Counted from the stretch's first letter, positions 8,946 through 18,987 are shown. The stretch: 64,000 bases of DNA from Pseudomonas fluorescens (GCF_902497895.1 NZ_CABVHQ010000020.1:28547-92546); one strand, 5' to 3'. The notes: generated by a model from the sequence alone, not told the origin. A program made the numbers and translations.

Positions 8946-8960
8946 TCGAATTTTATTCGA
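8946..8960. promoter_or_regulatory. 15-bp dyad in the kynR-kynU intergenic region
   Basis: TCGAAT-TTT-ATTCGA is a perfect interrupted palindrome of the size bound by Lrp/AsnC regulators. It sits 35 bp from the kynR start and about 170 bp from the kynU start. Binding by KynR is inferred. Confidence 0.55.
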
Positions 8961-9132
8961 GATAACTACTATATGGCTGCTCACTTTGCACGAATATTCT
9001 GCATTACTTCGTTCATTATCTGCCCATCGTGTAGCCGCGGAAAACCCCTGAAACCCGGCTCTCGCACCCAGGCTCGACCCGACTATCGCGATCTGCCCGG
9101 ACGGCATGTCATTCAAGAAAACAGGACACTCA

Positions 9133-10383
9133 ATGACGACAAGAAACGATTGCCTGGCGCTTGATGCGCAGGATGCTCTGGCTCCTCTGCGTCAGCAGTT
9201 TGCGCTCCCCGACGGGGTGATCTATCTCGACGGCAACTCCCTGGGCGCGCGCCCGGTCGCAGCATTGGCGCGTGCTCAGGCAGTGATCGCCGAGGAATGG
9301 GGCAATGGCCTGATCCGCAGTTGGAACAGTGCCGGCTGGCGCGACCTGCCTGAGCGTCTGGGCAACCGCTTGGCGGGGTTGATTGGTGCAGGTGACGGTG
9401 AAGTGGTGGTGACCGACACCACCTCGATCAACCTGTTCAAGGTGCTCAGCGCCGCCCTGCGGGTGCAGGCCACACGGGCGCCGACCCGGCGGGTGATCGT
9501 CACCGAAACCAGCAACTTCCCGACCGATCTGTACATCGCCGAAGGCCTGGCAGACATGCTGCAGCAGGGCTACTCCCTGCGTCTGGTCGACAGCCCCGAA
9601 GAGCTGCCGCAAGCGATTGACCAGGACACCGCAGTGGTCATGCTTACCCACGTCAACTACAAGACCGGCTACATGCACGACATGCAGGCCCTGACCGCGC
9701 TGAGCCACGAGTGTGGCGCGCTGGCGATCTGGGACCTGGCGCACTCCGCCGGCGCGGTGCCGGTTGATCTGCATCTGGCCGGCGCCGACTACGCCATCGG
9801 CTGCACCTACAAATACCTCAATGGCGGTCCCGGTTCGCAAGCCTTCGTCTGGGTTTCGCCTGAGTTGTGCGATCTGGTGACGCAACCGCTGTCCGGCTGG
9901 TTCGGCCATTCCCGGCAGTTCGCCATGGAGTCGCGTTACGAGCCGAGCAGCGGCATCGCTCGTTATTTGTGCGGCACTCAACCGATCACCTCCTTGGCCA
10001 TGGTCGAATGCGGCCTGGATATTTTCGCCCAGACCGACATGGCCAGCCTGCGCAGCAAGTCCCTGGCCCTGACTGATCTGTTCATCCAGCTGGTCGAGCA
10101 GCGCTGCGCTGCTCATGAGCTGACCCTGATCACCCCGCGCGAACACGCCAAACGTGGCAGCCATGTCAGCTTCGAACATCCCGAAGGTTATGCGGTGATC
10201 CAGGCGCTGATCGCCCGTGGCGTAATCGGTGATTACCGCGAACCGCGGATCATGCGCTTCGGCTTCACCCCGCTGTACACCAGCTTTACCGAGGTCTGGG
10301 ATGCGGTGCAGATCCTTGGCGAGATTCTCGACCGGAAGACCTGGTCCCAGGAGCAGTTCCAGATCCGCCACAGCGTGACTTGA
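9133..10383 (+). CDS. kynU: Kynureninase
   Basis: PLP enzyme that splits L-kynurenine to anthranilate and alanine. It is 416 residues from ATG at 9133, which has an AGGACAC site upstream and gives the N-terminus [14 protein letters not shown] typical of Pseudomonas KynU; an in-frame ATG at 9106 has no good ribosome-binding site. The PLP lysine lies in [14 protein letters not shown] near residue 227, and [10 protein letters not shown] holds the PLP-contacting aspartate. kynA and kynB, often linked, are absent here. The permease follows after 46 bp. Confidence 0.95.
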   Translation: MTTRNDCLALDAQDALAPLRQQFALPDGVIYLDGNSLGARPVAALARAQAVIAEEWGNGLIRSWNSAGWRDLPERLGNRLAGLIGAGDGEVVVTDTTSINLFKVLSAALRVQATRAPTRRVIVTETSNFPTDLYIAEGLADMLQQGYSLRLVDSPEELPQAIDQDTAVVMLTHVNYKTGYMHDMQALTALSHECGALAIWDLAHSAGAVPVDLHLAGADYAIGCTYKYLNGGPGSQAFVWVSPELCDLVTQPLSGWFGHSRQFAMESRYEPSSGIARYLCGTQPITSLAMVECGLDIFAQTDMASLRSKSLALTDLFIQLVEQRCAAHELTLITPREHAKRGSHVSFEHPEGYAVIQALIARGVIGDYREPRIMRFGFTPLYTSFTEVWDAVQILGEILDRKTWSQEQFQIRHSVT

Positions 10384-10429
10384 GCGGTCTGTCGCAAACC
10401 CGATCACAATAATAAGGGGGGCACCCAGA

Positions 10430-11842
10430 GTGACCACGACCGACACTGGTTTTGAAAGCATATCCAACCGTGAACACGGCCTCAGACGCCAGCTCACTTC
10501 GGGGCAAATGAGCATGATCGCCATCGGCGGGGCGATCGGCACCGGGCTGTTCATGGGCAGTGCCTACGCCATCGGTTATGCCGGGCCGAGCGTGCTGCTC
10601 AGCTATGCCATTGGCGCGATCATCACCCTGCTGTTGATGGGCTGCCTGGCGGAAATGACCGTGGCCCATTCGACCTCGGGCTCGTTCGGCGCCTATGCCG
10701 AATTCTATGTCAGCCCGCTGGCCGGGTTCCTGGTGCGCTACGCCTATTGGGCGGCGATTGTGCTGGCGGTGGGCACGGAAGTGACGGCGGTGGCGATGTA
10801 CATGAAGTACTGGTTCGCCAACGTCCCTGAATGGGTCTGGATTCTCTCGTTCTCCAGCATCCTGATTCTGCTCAACGCCATCAGCGTGAAGACCTTCGGC
10901 ACCTTCGAGTACTGGTTCTCGACCATCAAGATCGGCGCGATTGTCGGCTTCATCATCCTCGCGGTGTATGTGGTGTACGGTTCCGGCAACCCGGACTACG
11001 GCGTGCACAACTACACAGCCCATGGCGGTTTCTTTCCCAATGGTCTGCAAGGCATGTGGATCGCGGTGATCGTGTCGATCTTCAGCTACCTGAGCGTAGA
11101 GATGATCGCGGTGGCCGCCGGTGAAGCGCAGGACCCGGAACGGGCGGTGAAGAAGGCCTTTCGCGCAACCATCGTGCGCCTGGTGGTGTTCTACCTGCTG
11201 ACCCTGGCGCTGATGCTGGCGATTGTGCCGTGGGTCCAGGCCAGTCATGCCCAGAGCCCGTTCGTCACGGTCATGCAGACCATCGGTATTCCCGGTGCGA
11301 CCGGGGTGATGAATTTCGTGATTCTGATCGCGGCGTTGTCGGCGATGAACAGTCAGTTGTACATCACCACCCGCATGATGTTCAGCCTGTCCCGTGGTGG
11401 TTATGCACCGAAGTCCATGGGGGTGCTGAGCAAGACCGGGATCCCGCTCAATGCCTTGTTGCTGTCGAGTTCAGGCATTGCCCTGGCGACGTTGCTCAAC
11501 GTGCTGTACCCGGAAAGCTCGTTCACCTTGATGATGGCGATTTCCATGTTCGGCGCGATCTTCACCTGGTTCATGATCTTCCTGACCCACTACTGCTTCC
11601 GCCGCTACCACGAGCGCAACGGCGAGCGGCAACTGTCCTTCCGTATGCGCCTGTTTCCCTACAGCACCTTGTTGGGGCTGGTGCTGATGGGCGCGGTGAT
11701 GATCACCACTTACTTCACCGAAGACTTCAAGATGACCCTGGTGTTCGGTGTGCCTTTCCTGCTGATTCTCACGTTGGTCTACGGGATTTTCTTTAGAAAA
11801 CCCAAGGCCGCCGCAGCCTTGAATCCACTGCCAAAGGTTTAA
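10430..11842 (+). CDS. Amino-acid permease (APC superfamily), probably for kynurenine or tryptophan
   Basis: 470 residues with about 12 predicted membrane segments. The AAT-family signature MSMIAIGGAIGTGLFMGS lies in the first membrane segment. A GTG start is used, preceded by AAGGGGGG. Co-directional placement 46 bp after kynU matches the kynU-permease order in P. aeruginosa and suggests uptake of kynurenine or a related aromatic amino acid; the substrate is an inference from context only. Confidence 0.85.
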   Translation: MTTTDTGFESISNREHGLRRQLTSGQMSMIAIGGAIGTGLFMGSAYAIGYAGPSVLLSYAIGAIITLLLMGCLAEMTVAHSTSGSFGAYAEFYVSPLAGFLVRYAYWAAIVLAVGTEVTAVAMYMKYWFANVPEWVWILSFSSILILLNAISVKTFGTFEYWFSTIKIGAIVGFIILAVYVVYGSGNPDYGVHNYTAHGGFFPNGLQGMWIAVIVSIFSYLSVEMIAVAAGEAQDPERAVKKAFRATIVRLVVFYLLTLALMLAIVPWVQASHAQSPFVTVMQTIGIPGATGVMNFVILIAALSAMNSQLYITTRMMFSLSRGGYAPKSMGVLSKTGIPLNALLLSSSGIALATLLNVLYPESSFTLMMAISMFGAIFTWFMIFLTHYCFRRYHERNGERQLSFRMRLFPYSTLLGLVLMGAVMITTYFTEDFKMTLVFGVPFLLILTLVYGIFFRKPKAAAALNPLPKV

Positions 11843-11939
11843 CGCAAAACAGCGATCAACGGCTGGTGTCGTTTGCTCATCGGACCGCTGCGGAACAGGA
11901 AACCCTGAGGGTAAAGTCTGCCCTTGGGGGAGAGTCGCG

Positions 11940-12824
11940 CTAGTCGCTGAGCAAGGCCTCAAGCAAGGCCCTGGCATAGCCGGGTAGATGGTCGAATGAA
12001 CGCGCGCACAGCAGCAACTTTCGCTGAGCCCAGTCTTCCTGCAGTGCGACGCTTTTGAACGGCTGATCACCCGTCCAGCGCTGGACCGCCGCCAGTGGCA
12101 CGATTGCCACTGCGGCGCCGCGAGCGACCATGCGGATCACCCCGTCGAAGCCTTCGGCGCGGATGCGGATTTGCATGCGGATACCGGTGTGCAGCGCCTG
12201 TTCTTCCAGGTACACCGCCAGCGCGCTATTGGCGGCCAGACCGACGTAGTCGTGAAGCAAGGTGTCGCTGAAACTCGGTGGCTCGCCGTCGGCCAAGGGA
12301 TGATCGGGTGGCATGATCAGCACCAGCGGGTCGTCGCGAAAGGGCAGGGTTTCCAGGTCGTGGGTGTCCACGGCGTCGGAGACGATGCCCAGATCGGCCG
12401 CGCCCTGGCGCAGGGCGTGGGCGATGCGTTGGCTCGGCAATTCTTGCAGGTCGATGTCGAGGTTGGGGTGACTGCGCAGAAAGTCCGCGAGCAGTTCCGG
12501 CAGGTACTCGGTGATTGCCGTGGTGTTGCACAACAGCCGCACCTGACCTTTGACGCCCTTGGCGTACTCGGCCAGATCCTGTTGCATGTGCTCGGCGTGT
12601 TGCAGCAACACCCGGGCATGTTGCGCCAGGGCCTTGCCGGCTGGAGTAGGGCTGACGCCCCGCCGCCCACGCTCCAGAAAAGGCGTGCCCAGCGAAGCTT
12701 CCAGCGCCCGGATCCGCGCACTGGCCGCCGCCAGCGACAGATGGCTGCGGGCGGCGCCGGCGGTGATATTGCCGGCTTCGAGGATGTTCAAGTACAGGCG
12801 AAGGTCGGTCAGGTCGAAGTGCAT
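11940..12824 (-). CDS. LysR-family transcriptional regulator
   Basis: 294 residues with an N-terminal helix-turn-helix (ITAGAARSHLSLAAASARIRA, residues 19-39) and a periplasmic-binding-like effector domain. It is divergent from the TauE/SafE-type transporter gene at 13069, with a palindrome pair between them, so that gene is its most likely target. This combination (LysR plus TauE/SafE) is common in Pseudomonas. The ligand is unknown. Confidence 0.85.
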   Translation of the reverse strand: MHFDLTDLRLYLNILEAGNITAGAARSHLSLAAASARIRALEASLGTPFLERGRRGVSPTPAGKALAQHARVLLQHAEHMQQDLAEYAKGVKGQVRLLCNTTAITEYLPELLADFLRSHPNLDIDLQELPSQRIAHALRQGAADLGIVSDAVDTHDLETLPFRDDPLVLIMPPDHPLADGEPPSFSDTLLHDYVGLAANSALAVYLEEQALHTGIRMQIRIRAEGFDGVIRMVARGAAVAIVPLAAVQRWTGDQPFKSVALQEDWAQRKLLLCARSFDHLPGYARALLEALLSD

Positions 12825-12871
12825 GTGAAGTCGCCTGAGATGAGTGAGTTATGAGTTGACCGGGCTGACGC

Positions 12872-12970
12872 CTTCGCGAGCAAGCTCGCTCCCACATTGG
12901 ATTTGCAGTGCACACATAATTTGCACCCAGCATATATTCCCTGTGGGAGCGAGCTTGCTCGCGATGGCGT
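12872..12970. repeat. Paired palindrome, class C (REPIN-like)
   Basis: Two inverted copies of a unit with core TCGCGAGCAAGCTCGCTCCC flank about 50 bp of spacer between the divergent LysR and TauE/SafE genes. Further pairs lie at 17085-17180 and 22893-22976. It lies in a divergent promoter region, which is unusual for these repeats. Confidence 0.85.
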
Positions 12971-13068
12971 CGGCAGCTTCAACAAAATCTTCAGGCTCTT
13001 GCAGAGCAAGAGGCTGCCTCAGTATATGGCAGATTTTCAAGGTCGATCCCAGGCTTCAGGATTACGCC

Positions 13069-13833
13069 ATGAATACTCTCGTCGCGTTCTACCAAAACCT
13101 CGGCCTGGCCTTGTCTCTGTTGGTCATCGGCACCTTCCTGCTGGCCGGCATGATCAAAGGCGTGATCGGCCTCGGCCTGCCGACCATCGCCATGGGCCTG
13201 CTCGGTCTGGCTATGCTGCCGACGCAGGCTGCGGCGCTGCTGATCATCCCGGCGACTGTGACCAATGTCTGGCAACTGGCCTTTGGCGGGCATTTGAGTG
13301 GGCTGGTCAAACGGTTGTGGCCGATGCTGCTGGCGATTTTCGTCGGCACCGGCGCAGGTACCTTTTGGCTGGGAATCGAAGGTGGATATTGGGTGGTGCG
13401 GGCGCTGGGCGCGGCGTTGTTGCTCTATGCCTTGAGCGGTCTGTTCTTGCCGACCTTGCGGGTGAACGCCGGCACCGAGCGCTGGCTCGGCCCGCTCTGC
13501 GGCGTACTGACCGGCATCATCACCTCGGCCACTGGCGTCTTCGTGATTCCGGCCGTGCCGTACCTTCAGGCGCTGGGTTTGAGCAAGGATCAACTGGTGC
13601 AGGCCCTGGGCCTGTCGTTCACCGTTTCAATACTGGCGCTGGCCGCCGGTCTGCTCTGGCGCGGGGCGTTGGGAGGCGGCGAGCTGAGTGCTTCGCTGCT
13701 CGCCCTGATGCCGGCGTTGCTGGGCATGTTGCTGGGGCAGTGGTTGCGCCAGCGAATCAGTGCCGTGCTGTTCAAGCGGGTGTTCTTCATTGGCCTCGGA
13801 TTACTCGGCGGCCACCTGTTGATCAGCGGCTAG
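13069..13833 (+). CDS. TauE/SafE-family membrane transporter
   Basis: 254 residues from ATG at 13069 (CAGGA upstream), with about seven to eight hydrophobic segments and the family motif GMIKGVIGLGLPTIAMGLL near the N-terminus, repeated in variant form as TGVFVIPAVPYLQALGL in the second half. The family exports or imports sulfite, sulfonates or other organic anions. The frame is open upstream to 12844 but that part is made of REP sequence. The 3' end overlaps the convergent small monooxygenase gene by 11 bp. Confidence 0.85.
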   Translation: MNTLVAFYQNLGLALSLLVIGTFLLAGMIKGVIGLGLPTIAMGLLGLAMLPTQAAALLIIPATVTNVWQLAFGGHLSGLVKRLWPMLLAIFVGTGAGTFWLGIEGGYWVVRALGAALLLYALSGLFLPTLRVNAGTERWLGPLCGVLTGIITSATGVFVIPAVPYLQALGLSKDQLVQALGLSFTVSILALAAGLLWRGALGGGELSASLLALMPALLGMLLGQWLRQRISAVLFKRVFFIGLGLLGGHLLISG

Positions 13834-14137
13834 CGGATGACGGGCTGAGCATGTCAATGCGGCGGATATCGAAATCGCATTCCAGGTAATCCATGCGCTG
13901 CTCGAAGAACTGCTTCATGTGCGGCAGGTTCGAATGCACATCCAGATGCGCCCGGGATTGCCAGATTTCGTAAAAGATAAACAGCGTCGGGTCCTGCTGG
14001 TCGCGCAGCATGTGGTATTCGATGCAGCCGGGCTCGGCGCGGCTCGGTTCCACGTAGGCGCGGAACAGCGCTTCGAAGGCTTCGGCTTTTTCCGGTTTGG
14101 TCTGGGCGTGCAGGATGAAGCCGTGCAATTCACACAT
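13823..14137 (-). CDS. Antibiotic-biosynthesis-monooxygenase-domain protein (putative quinol monooxygenase)
   Basis: 104 residues from the ATG at 14137, chosen because GAGGAG lies just upstream. The sequence (MCELHGFILHAQTKPEKAEA…FYEIWQSRAHLDVHSNLPHM) shows the ABM ferredoxin-like fold pattern, including the conserved EPGCIEYHML strand. Related proteins such as YgiN oxidise quinols without cofactor. It is convergent with the transporter gene and overlaps it by 11 bp. The mdaB-like gene is just beyond on the other strand, a pairing also seen in E. coli (mdaB-ygiN), which supports a quinone-redox role. Confidence 0.75.
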   Translation of the reverse strand: MCELHGFILHAQTKPEKAEAFEALFRAYVEPSRAEPGCIEYHMLRDQQDPTLFIFYEIWQSRAHLDVHSNLPHMKQFFEQRMDYLECDFDIRRIDMLSPSSASR

Positions 14138-14336
14138 GTCGATCTCCTCAAGTCTGGGTTCGAAAAGTCTACGACAACAATCCACTAGCGATTCGTGCGT
14201 GTGGGTCAAATGTATTTTGCCTGTTTCCGGCTTATTCCCTTAGCGCCCGATCGATACCCTGTCGTCATCATTTTTAACCTTCTCAATCCAGCGACTTATC
14301 CACAGCGCTGCGCATTGGACCCTGATGAGGCTCCCC

Positions 14337-14927
14337 ATGAAAAAAGTCCTGTTGCTCAACGGTGGCAAGAAATTCGCCCACTCCGACGGTCGCTACAACT
14401 CGACGCTGCATGACGCCGCGCTGAGCGTGCTGGATCGCGGCGGTGTCGATGTGAAAGTCACCCACATCGACGAGGGTTACGACCTCGCGGAAGAGGTCGC
14501 CAAGTACCTTTGGTCCGACGTAATCATTTATCAGATGCCGGGCTGGTGGATGGGCGCGCCGTGGACCGTCAAGAAGTACATTGACGAAGTCTTTACCGAA
14601 GGCCACGGCAGCCTGTACGCCAGCGACGGCCGCACCCGTTCCGATGCCTCGCAGAAATACGGCAGCGGCGGCCTGTTGCAGGGCAAGCAATACATGCTCT
14701 CGCTGACCTGGAACGCACCGCAGCAAGCCTTCGACGACCCGACCGACTTCTTCGAAGCCAAGGGCGTGGACTCGGTGTATTTCCCATTCCACAAGGCCAA
14801 CACCTTCCTCGGCATGACCGGTCTGCCGACCTTCCTCTGCGTCGACGTGATGAAGCGTCCAGCCATCGAGGCCGACGTGGCGCGCTACGAGCAGCACCTG
14901 AAAGAGGTTTTCAACCTGCCGCGGTAA
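14337..14927 (+). CDS. mdaB: NAD(P)H:quinone oxidoreductase, MdaB type
   Basis: 196 residues, flavodoxin-like fold. MKKVLLLNGGKKFAHSDGR and the FAD/substrate segment IIYQMPGWWMGAPWTVKKY are hallmark MdaB sequences. The enzyme reduces quinones by two electrons and guards against oxidative stress. I chose the ATG at 14337 because GAGG lies 6 bases before it; the ATG at 14325 lacks a site. A divergent small ABM protein and a downstream LysR gene flank it. Confidence 0.88.
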   Translation: MKKVLLLNGGKKFAHSDGRYNSTLHDAALSVLDRGGVDVKVTHIDEGYDLAEEVAKYLWSDVIIYQMPGWWMGAPWTVKKYIDEVFTEGHGSLYASDGRTRSDASQKYGSGGLLQGKQYMLSLTWNAPQQAFDDPTDFFEAKGVDSVYFPFHKANTFLGMTGLPTFLCVDVMKRPAIEADVARYEQHLKEVFNLPR

Positions 14928-14979
14928 GCTTCCTTTTGCCCAACATCGGGCTACTATCGACGCATCAGCAGCGACGACC

Positions 14980-15112
14980 TGTGGCGAGGGGGCTTGCCCC
15001 CGCTCGGCTGCGCAGCAGTCGTAAAACCAGTGCACGCGCTCTATCTGAAGATACGCGGTGACTGGTTTTAGGACCGCTTCGCGCTCCAGCGGGGGCAAGC
15101 CCCCTCGCCACA
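14980..15112. repeat. Paired palindrome, class B (REPIN-like)
   Basis: A 133-bp inverted repeat with the same arms as the copy after benD. It lies between mdaB and the LysR gene at 15153, close to the promoter of the latter. Confidence 0.85.
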
Positions 15113-15152
15113 ATTAAGCGGTCGCCGGGACAACTCGATAAAGAGGGGATAT

Positions 15153-16064
15153 GTGAAAGCCAGATCCGATGAGTTGCAGATTTTCGTCTGCGTGATCGAG
15201 TGCGGGTCGATTTCCGCGGCGGCCGAACAGGTCGGGCAAACCCCTTCGGCGGTCAGCCGCACGCTGTCGCGGCTCGAGGCCAAGCTGGATACCACGCTGA
15301 TCAACCGCACCACGCGGCGCATGGACCTGACCGAAGAGGGCAAGTACTTCTTCGAGCACGCCAAGCGGATTCTCGAACAAATGGATCACCTTGAAGAGCG
15401 CTTGTCCTCGCGCCAGCAGACGCCCTCGGGTCGCTTGCGGATCAACGCCGCCTCGCCGTTCATGCTCCACGCCATCGTGCCGTACATCGACGAATTTCGC
15501 CGTTTGTACCCGGACATCCAGCTGGAACTCAACAGCAACGACCTGATCATCGATTTGCTCGAACAAAGCACCGATATCGCCATTCGCATCGGGCCGTTGG
15601 CGGATTCGACGCTGCATGCCCGCTCCCTGGGTTGCAGCCCGCTGCACATCCTCGCCAGCCCCGGGTACCTGGAAAAACACGGCACACCGACGACCGTAGC
15701 GGAACTGGCCGGGCATTCGCTGCTGGGCTTTACCCAGACCGAAAGCCTCAATCATTGGCCATTGCGGCATGCCCAGGGTGACCGCTGGCAGATTCAGCCG
15801 GGAATCTGCGCATCCAGCGGTGAGACCCTGCGCCATCTGGCCCTGGAGGGACAGGGCATTGCCTGCCTGTCGCACTTCATGACCATCGATGACATCAAGG
15901 CCGGTCGCTTGACGGTGCTATTGGCCGAAGCCAATAGCGGTTATCGCCAACCGATCAATGCGGTGTACTACCGTAACTCGCAGCTGGCGTTGCGCATTCA
16001 ATGCTTCCTCGACTTTATTCAGAGCAAGCTGGCGGCCTATGCCATGACGGTGTTCGAGGGCTGA
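15153..16064 (+). CDS. LysR-family regulator
   Basis: 303 residues with GTG start preceded by AAGAGGGGA. The N-terminal DNA-binding domain contains GSISAAAEQVGQTPSAVSRT (residues 18-37) and the rest is the usual effector domain (LRINAASPFMLHAIVPYI). Members next to mdaB regulate quinone reductase genes in other bacteria; here that is inferred from adjacency only. It could equally control the epimerase gene downstream. Confidence 0.85.
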   Translation: MKARSDELQIFVCVIECGSISAAAEQVGQTPSAVSRTLSRLEAKLDTTLINRTTRRMDLTEEGKYFFEHAKRILEQMDHLEERLSSRQQTPSGRLRINAASPFMLHAIVPYIDEFRRLYPDIQLELNSNDLIIDLLEQSTDIAIRIGPLADSTLHARSLGCSPLHILASPGYLEKHGTPTTVAELAGHSLLGFTQTESLNHWPLRHAQGDRWQIQPGICASSGETLRHLALEGQGIACLSHFMTIDDIKAGRLTVLLAEANSGYRQPINAVYYRNSQLALRIQCFLDFIQSKLAAYAMTVFEG

Positions 16065-16167
16065 TTCGTGAGCTCTGCGCAAGATTGAATTGGGCAACCT
16101 GGACTTTTTCTGCCGGGATCAGTCCTCGATACTTGTTCCATCACTTACTCACGCAGGAGTCCTCTCC

Positions 16168-17061
16168 ATGAAAGTATTCGTAACCGGTGCCGCAGGTTTT
16201 ATCGGTGGCTCCATCGCCACCGGTCTGGTCAAGGCCGGTCATCGAGTCACCGGCCTGGTACGCAGTGCCGAACAAGCTAAAGAAATGACCGCATTGGGCA
16301 TTACCCCAGTGATCGGTACCCTCGACGACAGCGACCTGCTGGCCGAACAGGCTCGCGCCGCTGACGCGGTGATCAACGCCGCCAGCAGCGACCATCGCGG
16401 TGCGGTCGAAGCCTTGCTCGGTGCGCTGCGCGGGACGAACAAAACCTTCCTGCACACCAGCGGTTCGAGCATTGTCGGTGATGCCAGTGGCGGCAAATCC
16501 AGCGACGTCATCTACTACGAAGACAAGCTGCCTGAGCCGACTGTGGACAAGGCAGCTCGGGTGGCCATCGACAACCTGATCCTCGCCGCGGCGCGCGAAG
16601 GCGTGAACTCGGCGGTGATCTGCAACACGCTGATCTATGGCCACAGCCTCGGCGTCAAGCGCGACAGCGTACAGTTGCCACGCTTGCTCAAACAGGCGGG
16701 TAAAAGCGGCGTGGTCCGGCATGTCGGCCCGGGTCGGAACATCTGGTCCAACGTGCATATCGAAGACGTGGTCGCGCTGTACCTGCTGGCGCTGGAGAAG
16801 AATGTGCCTGGCACTTTCTACTTCGTCGAAAGCGGCGAAGCGTCCTTCATCGAAATGACCACGGCCATCGCTCAGGCGCTGAAACTGGGTCAACCGCAAG
16901 ACTGGCCGCTGGCCGACGCCGAAGCCGAGTGGGGTTATGAAATGGCCAACTACGGCCTGGGCTCCAACAGCCGGGTGCGCGGCAAACATGCCCGTGAACT
17001 GCTCGGTTGGGCGCCGCAGCGGACATCGGTGGTGGAGTGGATTCGTAACGAGATGGTGTGA
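16168..17061 (+). CDS. NAD-dependent epimerase/dehydratase family protein
   Basis: 297 residues from ATG at 16168 (GCAGGAG upstream). An extended short-chain dehydrogenase fold is shown by the Rossmann motif VTGAAGFIGGSIATGL at the N-terminus and by SNVHIEDVVALYLLALE in the second half. The catalytic YxxxK is not clear; DVIYYEDKLPEP occupies the expected region, so activity as a classical epimerase is uncertain. Closest in style to atypical NAD(P)-binding proteins annotated as nucleoside-diphosphate-sugar epimerases. Substrate unknown. Confidence 0.8.
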   Translation: MKVFVTGAAGFIGGSIATGLVKAGHRVTGLVRSAEQAKEMTALGITPVIGTLDDSDLLAEQARAADAVINAASSDHRGAVEALLGALRGTNKTFLHTSGSSIVGDASGGKSSDVIYYEDKLPEPTVDKAARVAIDNLILAAAREGVNSAVICNTLIYGHSLGVKRDSVQLPRLLKQAGKSGVVRHVGPGRNIWSNVHIEDVVALYLLALEKNVPGTFYFVESGEASFIEMTTAIAQALKLGQPQDWPLADAEAEWGYEMANYGLGSNSRVRGKHARELLGWAPQRTSVVEWIRNEMV

Positions 17062-17084
17062 TTCTCGCTTGAAACCGAGGTGAG

Positions 17085-17180
17085 GCCATCGCGAGCAAGC
17101 CCGCTCCCACAATAGATCGCATCGCTCCAAGAAATATGGGCTGGCGCGGGACCTGTGGGAGCGAGCTTGCTCGCGATGGC
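17085..17180. repeat. Paired palindrome, class C (REPIN-like)
   Basis: Inverted copies of the CATCGCGAGCAAGC-CGCTCCCACA unit between two convergent genes (the epimerase and the SulP transporter). Likely hairpin at both transcript ends. Confidence 0.85.
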
Positions 17181-17218
17181 GGCTTCAGCTTCACCGCAAG
17201 CTTGGGGCTAAACCTGGA

Positions 17219-18706
17219 TCAATGCTCCAACAACCGCTCAATCCCCTCCGGCTTGTCATGCACGCCAAAGCGATCCACCAGGGTCGCGCTCGCTTCATTC
17301 AATCCCAGCACTTCAACCTCGGCGCCAGCGCTGCGCAACTTGAGCACCACCTTGTCCAGGGCCGCGACGGCGGTGATGTCCCAGAAGTGCGCGTGGGTCA
17401 GGTCGATGCAGACCTTGGGCAGGGTTTCCTGGAGATCGAAGGCGGCGCTGAATTTGTCGGCGGAGCTGAAGAACACCTGGCCGATCACCCGGTAGGTGCG
17501 CTGCGGGTTGTCGGCATCCACCGATGATTCCACCGCCAGGTAATGGCCCATCTTGTTGGCGAAAAACATCGCCGCCAGCAGCACCCCGGCCAGGACCCCA
17601 TATGCCAGATTGTGCGTGCCAACCACCACCGCCACGGTGACCACCATCACGATGTTGGTCGAAATGGGGTAGCGTTTGAGATTGCGCAACGAGTCCCAGC
17701 TGAAGGTGCCGATGGAGACCATGATCATCACCGCCACCAGCGCGGCCATCGGAATACGGCTGACCCAGTCGCTGAGAAACACCACCATGAATAACAAGGC
17801 GACCCCGGCAATCAAGGTCGACAACCGCGTGCGGCCACCGGATTTCACGTTGATCACCGACTGACCGATCATCGCGCAGCCGCCCATGCCGCCGAGTAAA
17901 CCAGTGGCGATATTGGCCAGGCCCTGGCCTTTGCATTCGCGGTTCTTGTCGCTCGGGGTGTCGGTCATTTCGTCGACGATGGTCGCGGTCATCATCGACT
18001 CCAGCAGACCGACCACCGCCATCGCCGCCGAGTACGGGAAGATGATCTTCAGCGTCTCCAGGTTCAGCGGCACATCCGGCCAGAGGAAAATCGGCAGCGT
18101 GTCCGGCAGCGCGCCCATGTCGCCGACGGTGCGGATATCCAGGCCCAGCCACAGCGCCACGCCGGTCAGCACCAGGATGCACACCAGGGGCGAGGGAATG
18201 ACCCTGCCGATCTTCGGCACATAGGGGAACAGGTAGATGATCCCGAGGCCGGCGGCGGTCATGGCGTAGACATGCCAGGTGACGTTGATTAGCTCCGGCA
18301 ACTGGGCCATGAAAATCAGAATCGCCAGCGCGTTGACGAAACCGGTGACCACCGAGCGCGAGACAAAACGCATCAACGAACCAAGCTTGAGAAACCCGGC
18401 ACCGATCTGCAGCGCGCCGCACAGCAGGGTGGCCGCCAGCAGGTATTGCAGGCCGTGGTCCTTTACCAGCGTCACCATCAGCAACGCCATGGCACCGGTC
18501 GCGGCGGAAATCATCCCCGGCCGACCACCGGCGAAAGCAATCACCACCGCCATACTGAACGAGGCATACAGACCGATCTTCGGATCGACCCCGGCAATGA
18601 TCGAAAAGGCGATGGCTTCGGGGATCAGCGCAAGCGCAACCACCAGACCGGCCAGCACGTCGGCGCGGATGTTGGAGAACCAGTGTTGTTTGACGGTTGA
18701 AAGCAT
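17219..18706 (-). CDS. SulP-family anion transporter
   Basis: 495 residues. The N-terminal region has about 10-12 membrane segments with the SulP signature [26 protein letters not shown] near the start (residues 25-50), and the C-terminal 110 or so residues form a STAS domain ([16 protein letters not shown]…[21 protein letters not shown]). The family carries sulfate, bicarbonate or dicarboxylates; the substrate cannot be told from sequence. It lies alone between palindromes. Confidence 0.9.
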   Translation of the reverse strand: MLSTVKQHWFSNIRADVLAGLVVALALIPEAIAFSIIAGVDPKIGLYASFSMAVVIAFAGGRPGMISAATGAMALLMVTLVKDHGLQYLLAATLLCGALQIGAGFLKLGSLMRFVSRSVVTGFVNALAILIFMAQLPELINVTWHVYAMTAAGLGIIYLFPYVPKIGRVIPSPLVCILVLTGVALWLGLDIRTVGDMGALPDTLPIFLWPDVPLNLETLKIIFPYSAAMAVVGLLESMMTATIVDEMTDTPSDKNRECKGQGLANIATGLLGGMGGCAMIGQSVINVKSGGRTRLSTLIAGVALLFMVVFLSDWVSRIPMAALVAVMIMVSIGTFSWDSLRNLKRYPISTNIVMVVTVAVVVGTHNLAYGVLAGVLLAAMFFANKMGHYLAVESSVDADNPQRTYRVIGQVFFSSADKFSAAFDLQETLPKVCIDLTHAHFWDITAVAALDKVVLKLRSAGAEVEVLGLNEASATLVDRFGVHDKPEGIERLLEH

Positions 18707-18801
18707 CGAGGTGTCCAGGGTAGAGCGGGGAGTGCGAAGGGCGTGAGTTTACGGGAGTGGGGAAGAGGGTGCGACCAACCCGTCAGTGTCGGGCGCAAAC
18801 C

Positions 18802-18951
18802 TGTGGCGAGGGGGCTTCTGTGGCGATGGGGCTTGCCCCCGCTCGGCGGCGAAGCCGTCGTAAAATCGACAAATGCGTTTTGTCTGAAAAAATGCGGTAG
18901 CAGATTTTAGGGCCGCTGCGCGGCCCAGCGGGGGCAAGCCCCCTCGCCACA
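18802..18951. repeat. Paired palindrome, class B, with internal partial duplication
   Basis: The third class B copy. The left arm is duplicated: CTGTGGCGAGGGGGCTT is followed at once by CTGTGGCGATGGGGCTT, making the element 150 bp rather than 133. It lies between the SulP gene and the LprI-like gene. Confidence 0.8.
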
Positions 18952-18987
18952 AGTGATCATCAGACAGGATATTCGCGTTTCTGTTAC

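Noticed and set aside
9130..10554. Minus-strand open frame opposite kynU (474 codons)
   Set aside because: Fully antisense to kynU, which has its complete motifs; the product is low-complexity and rich in G, A, Q, D and H.
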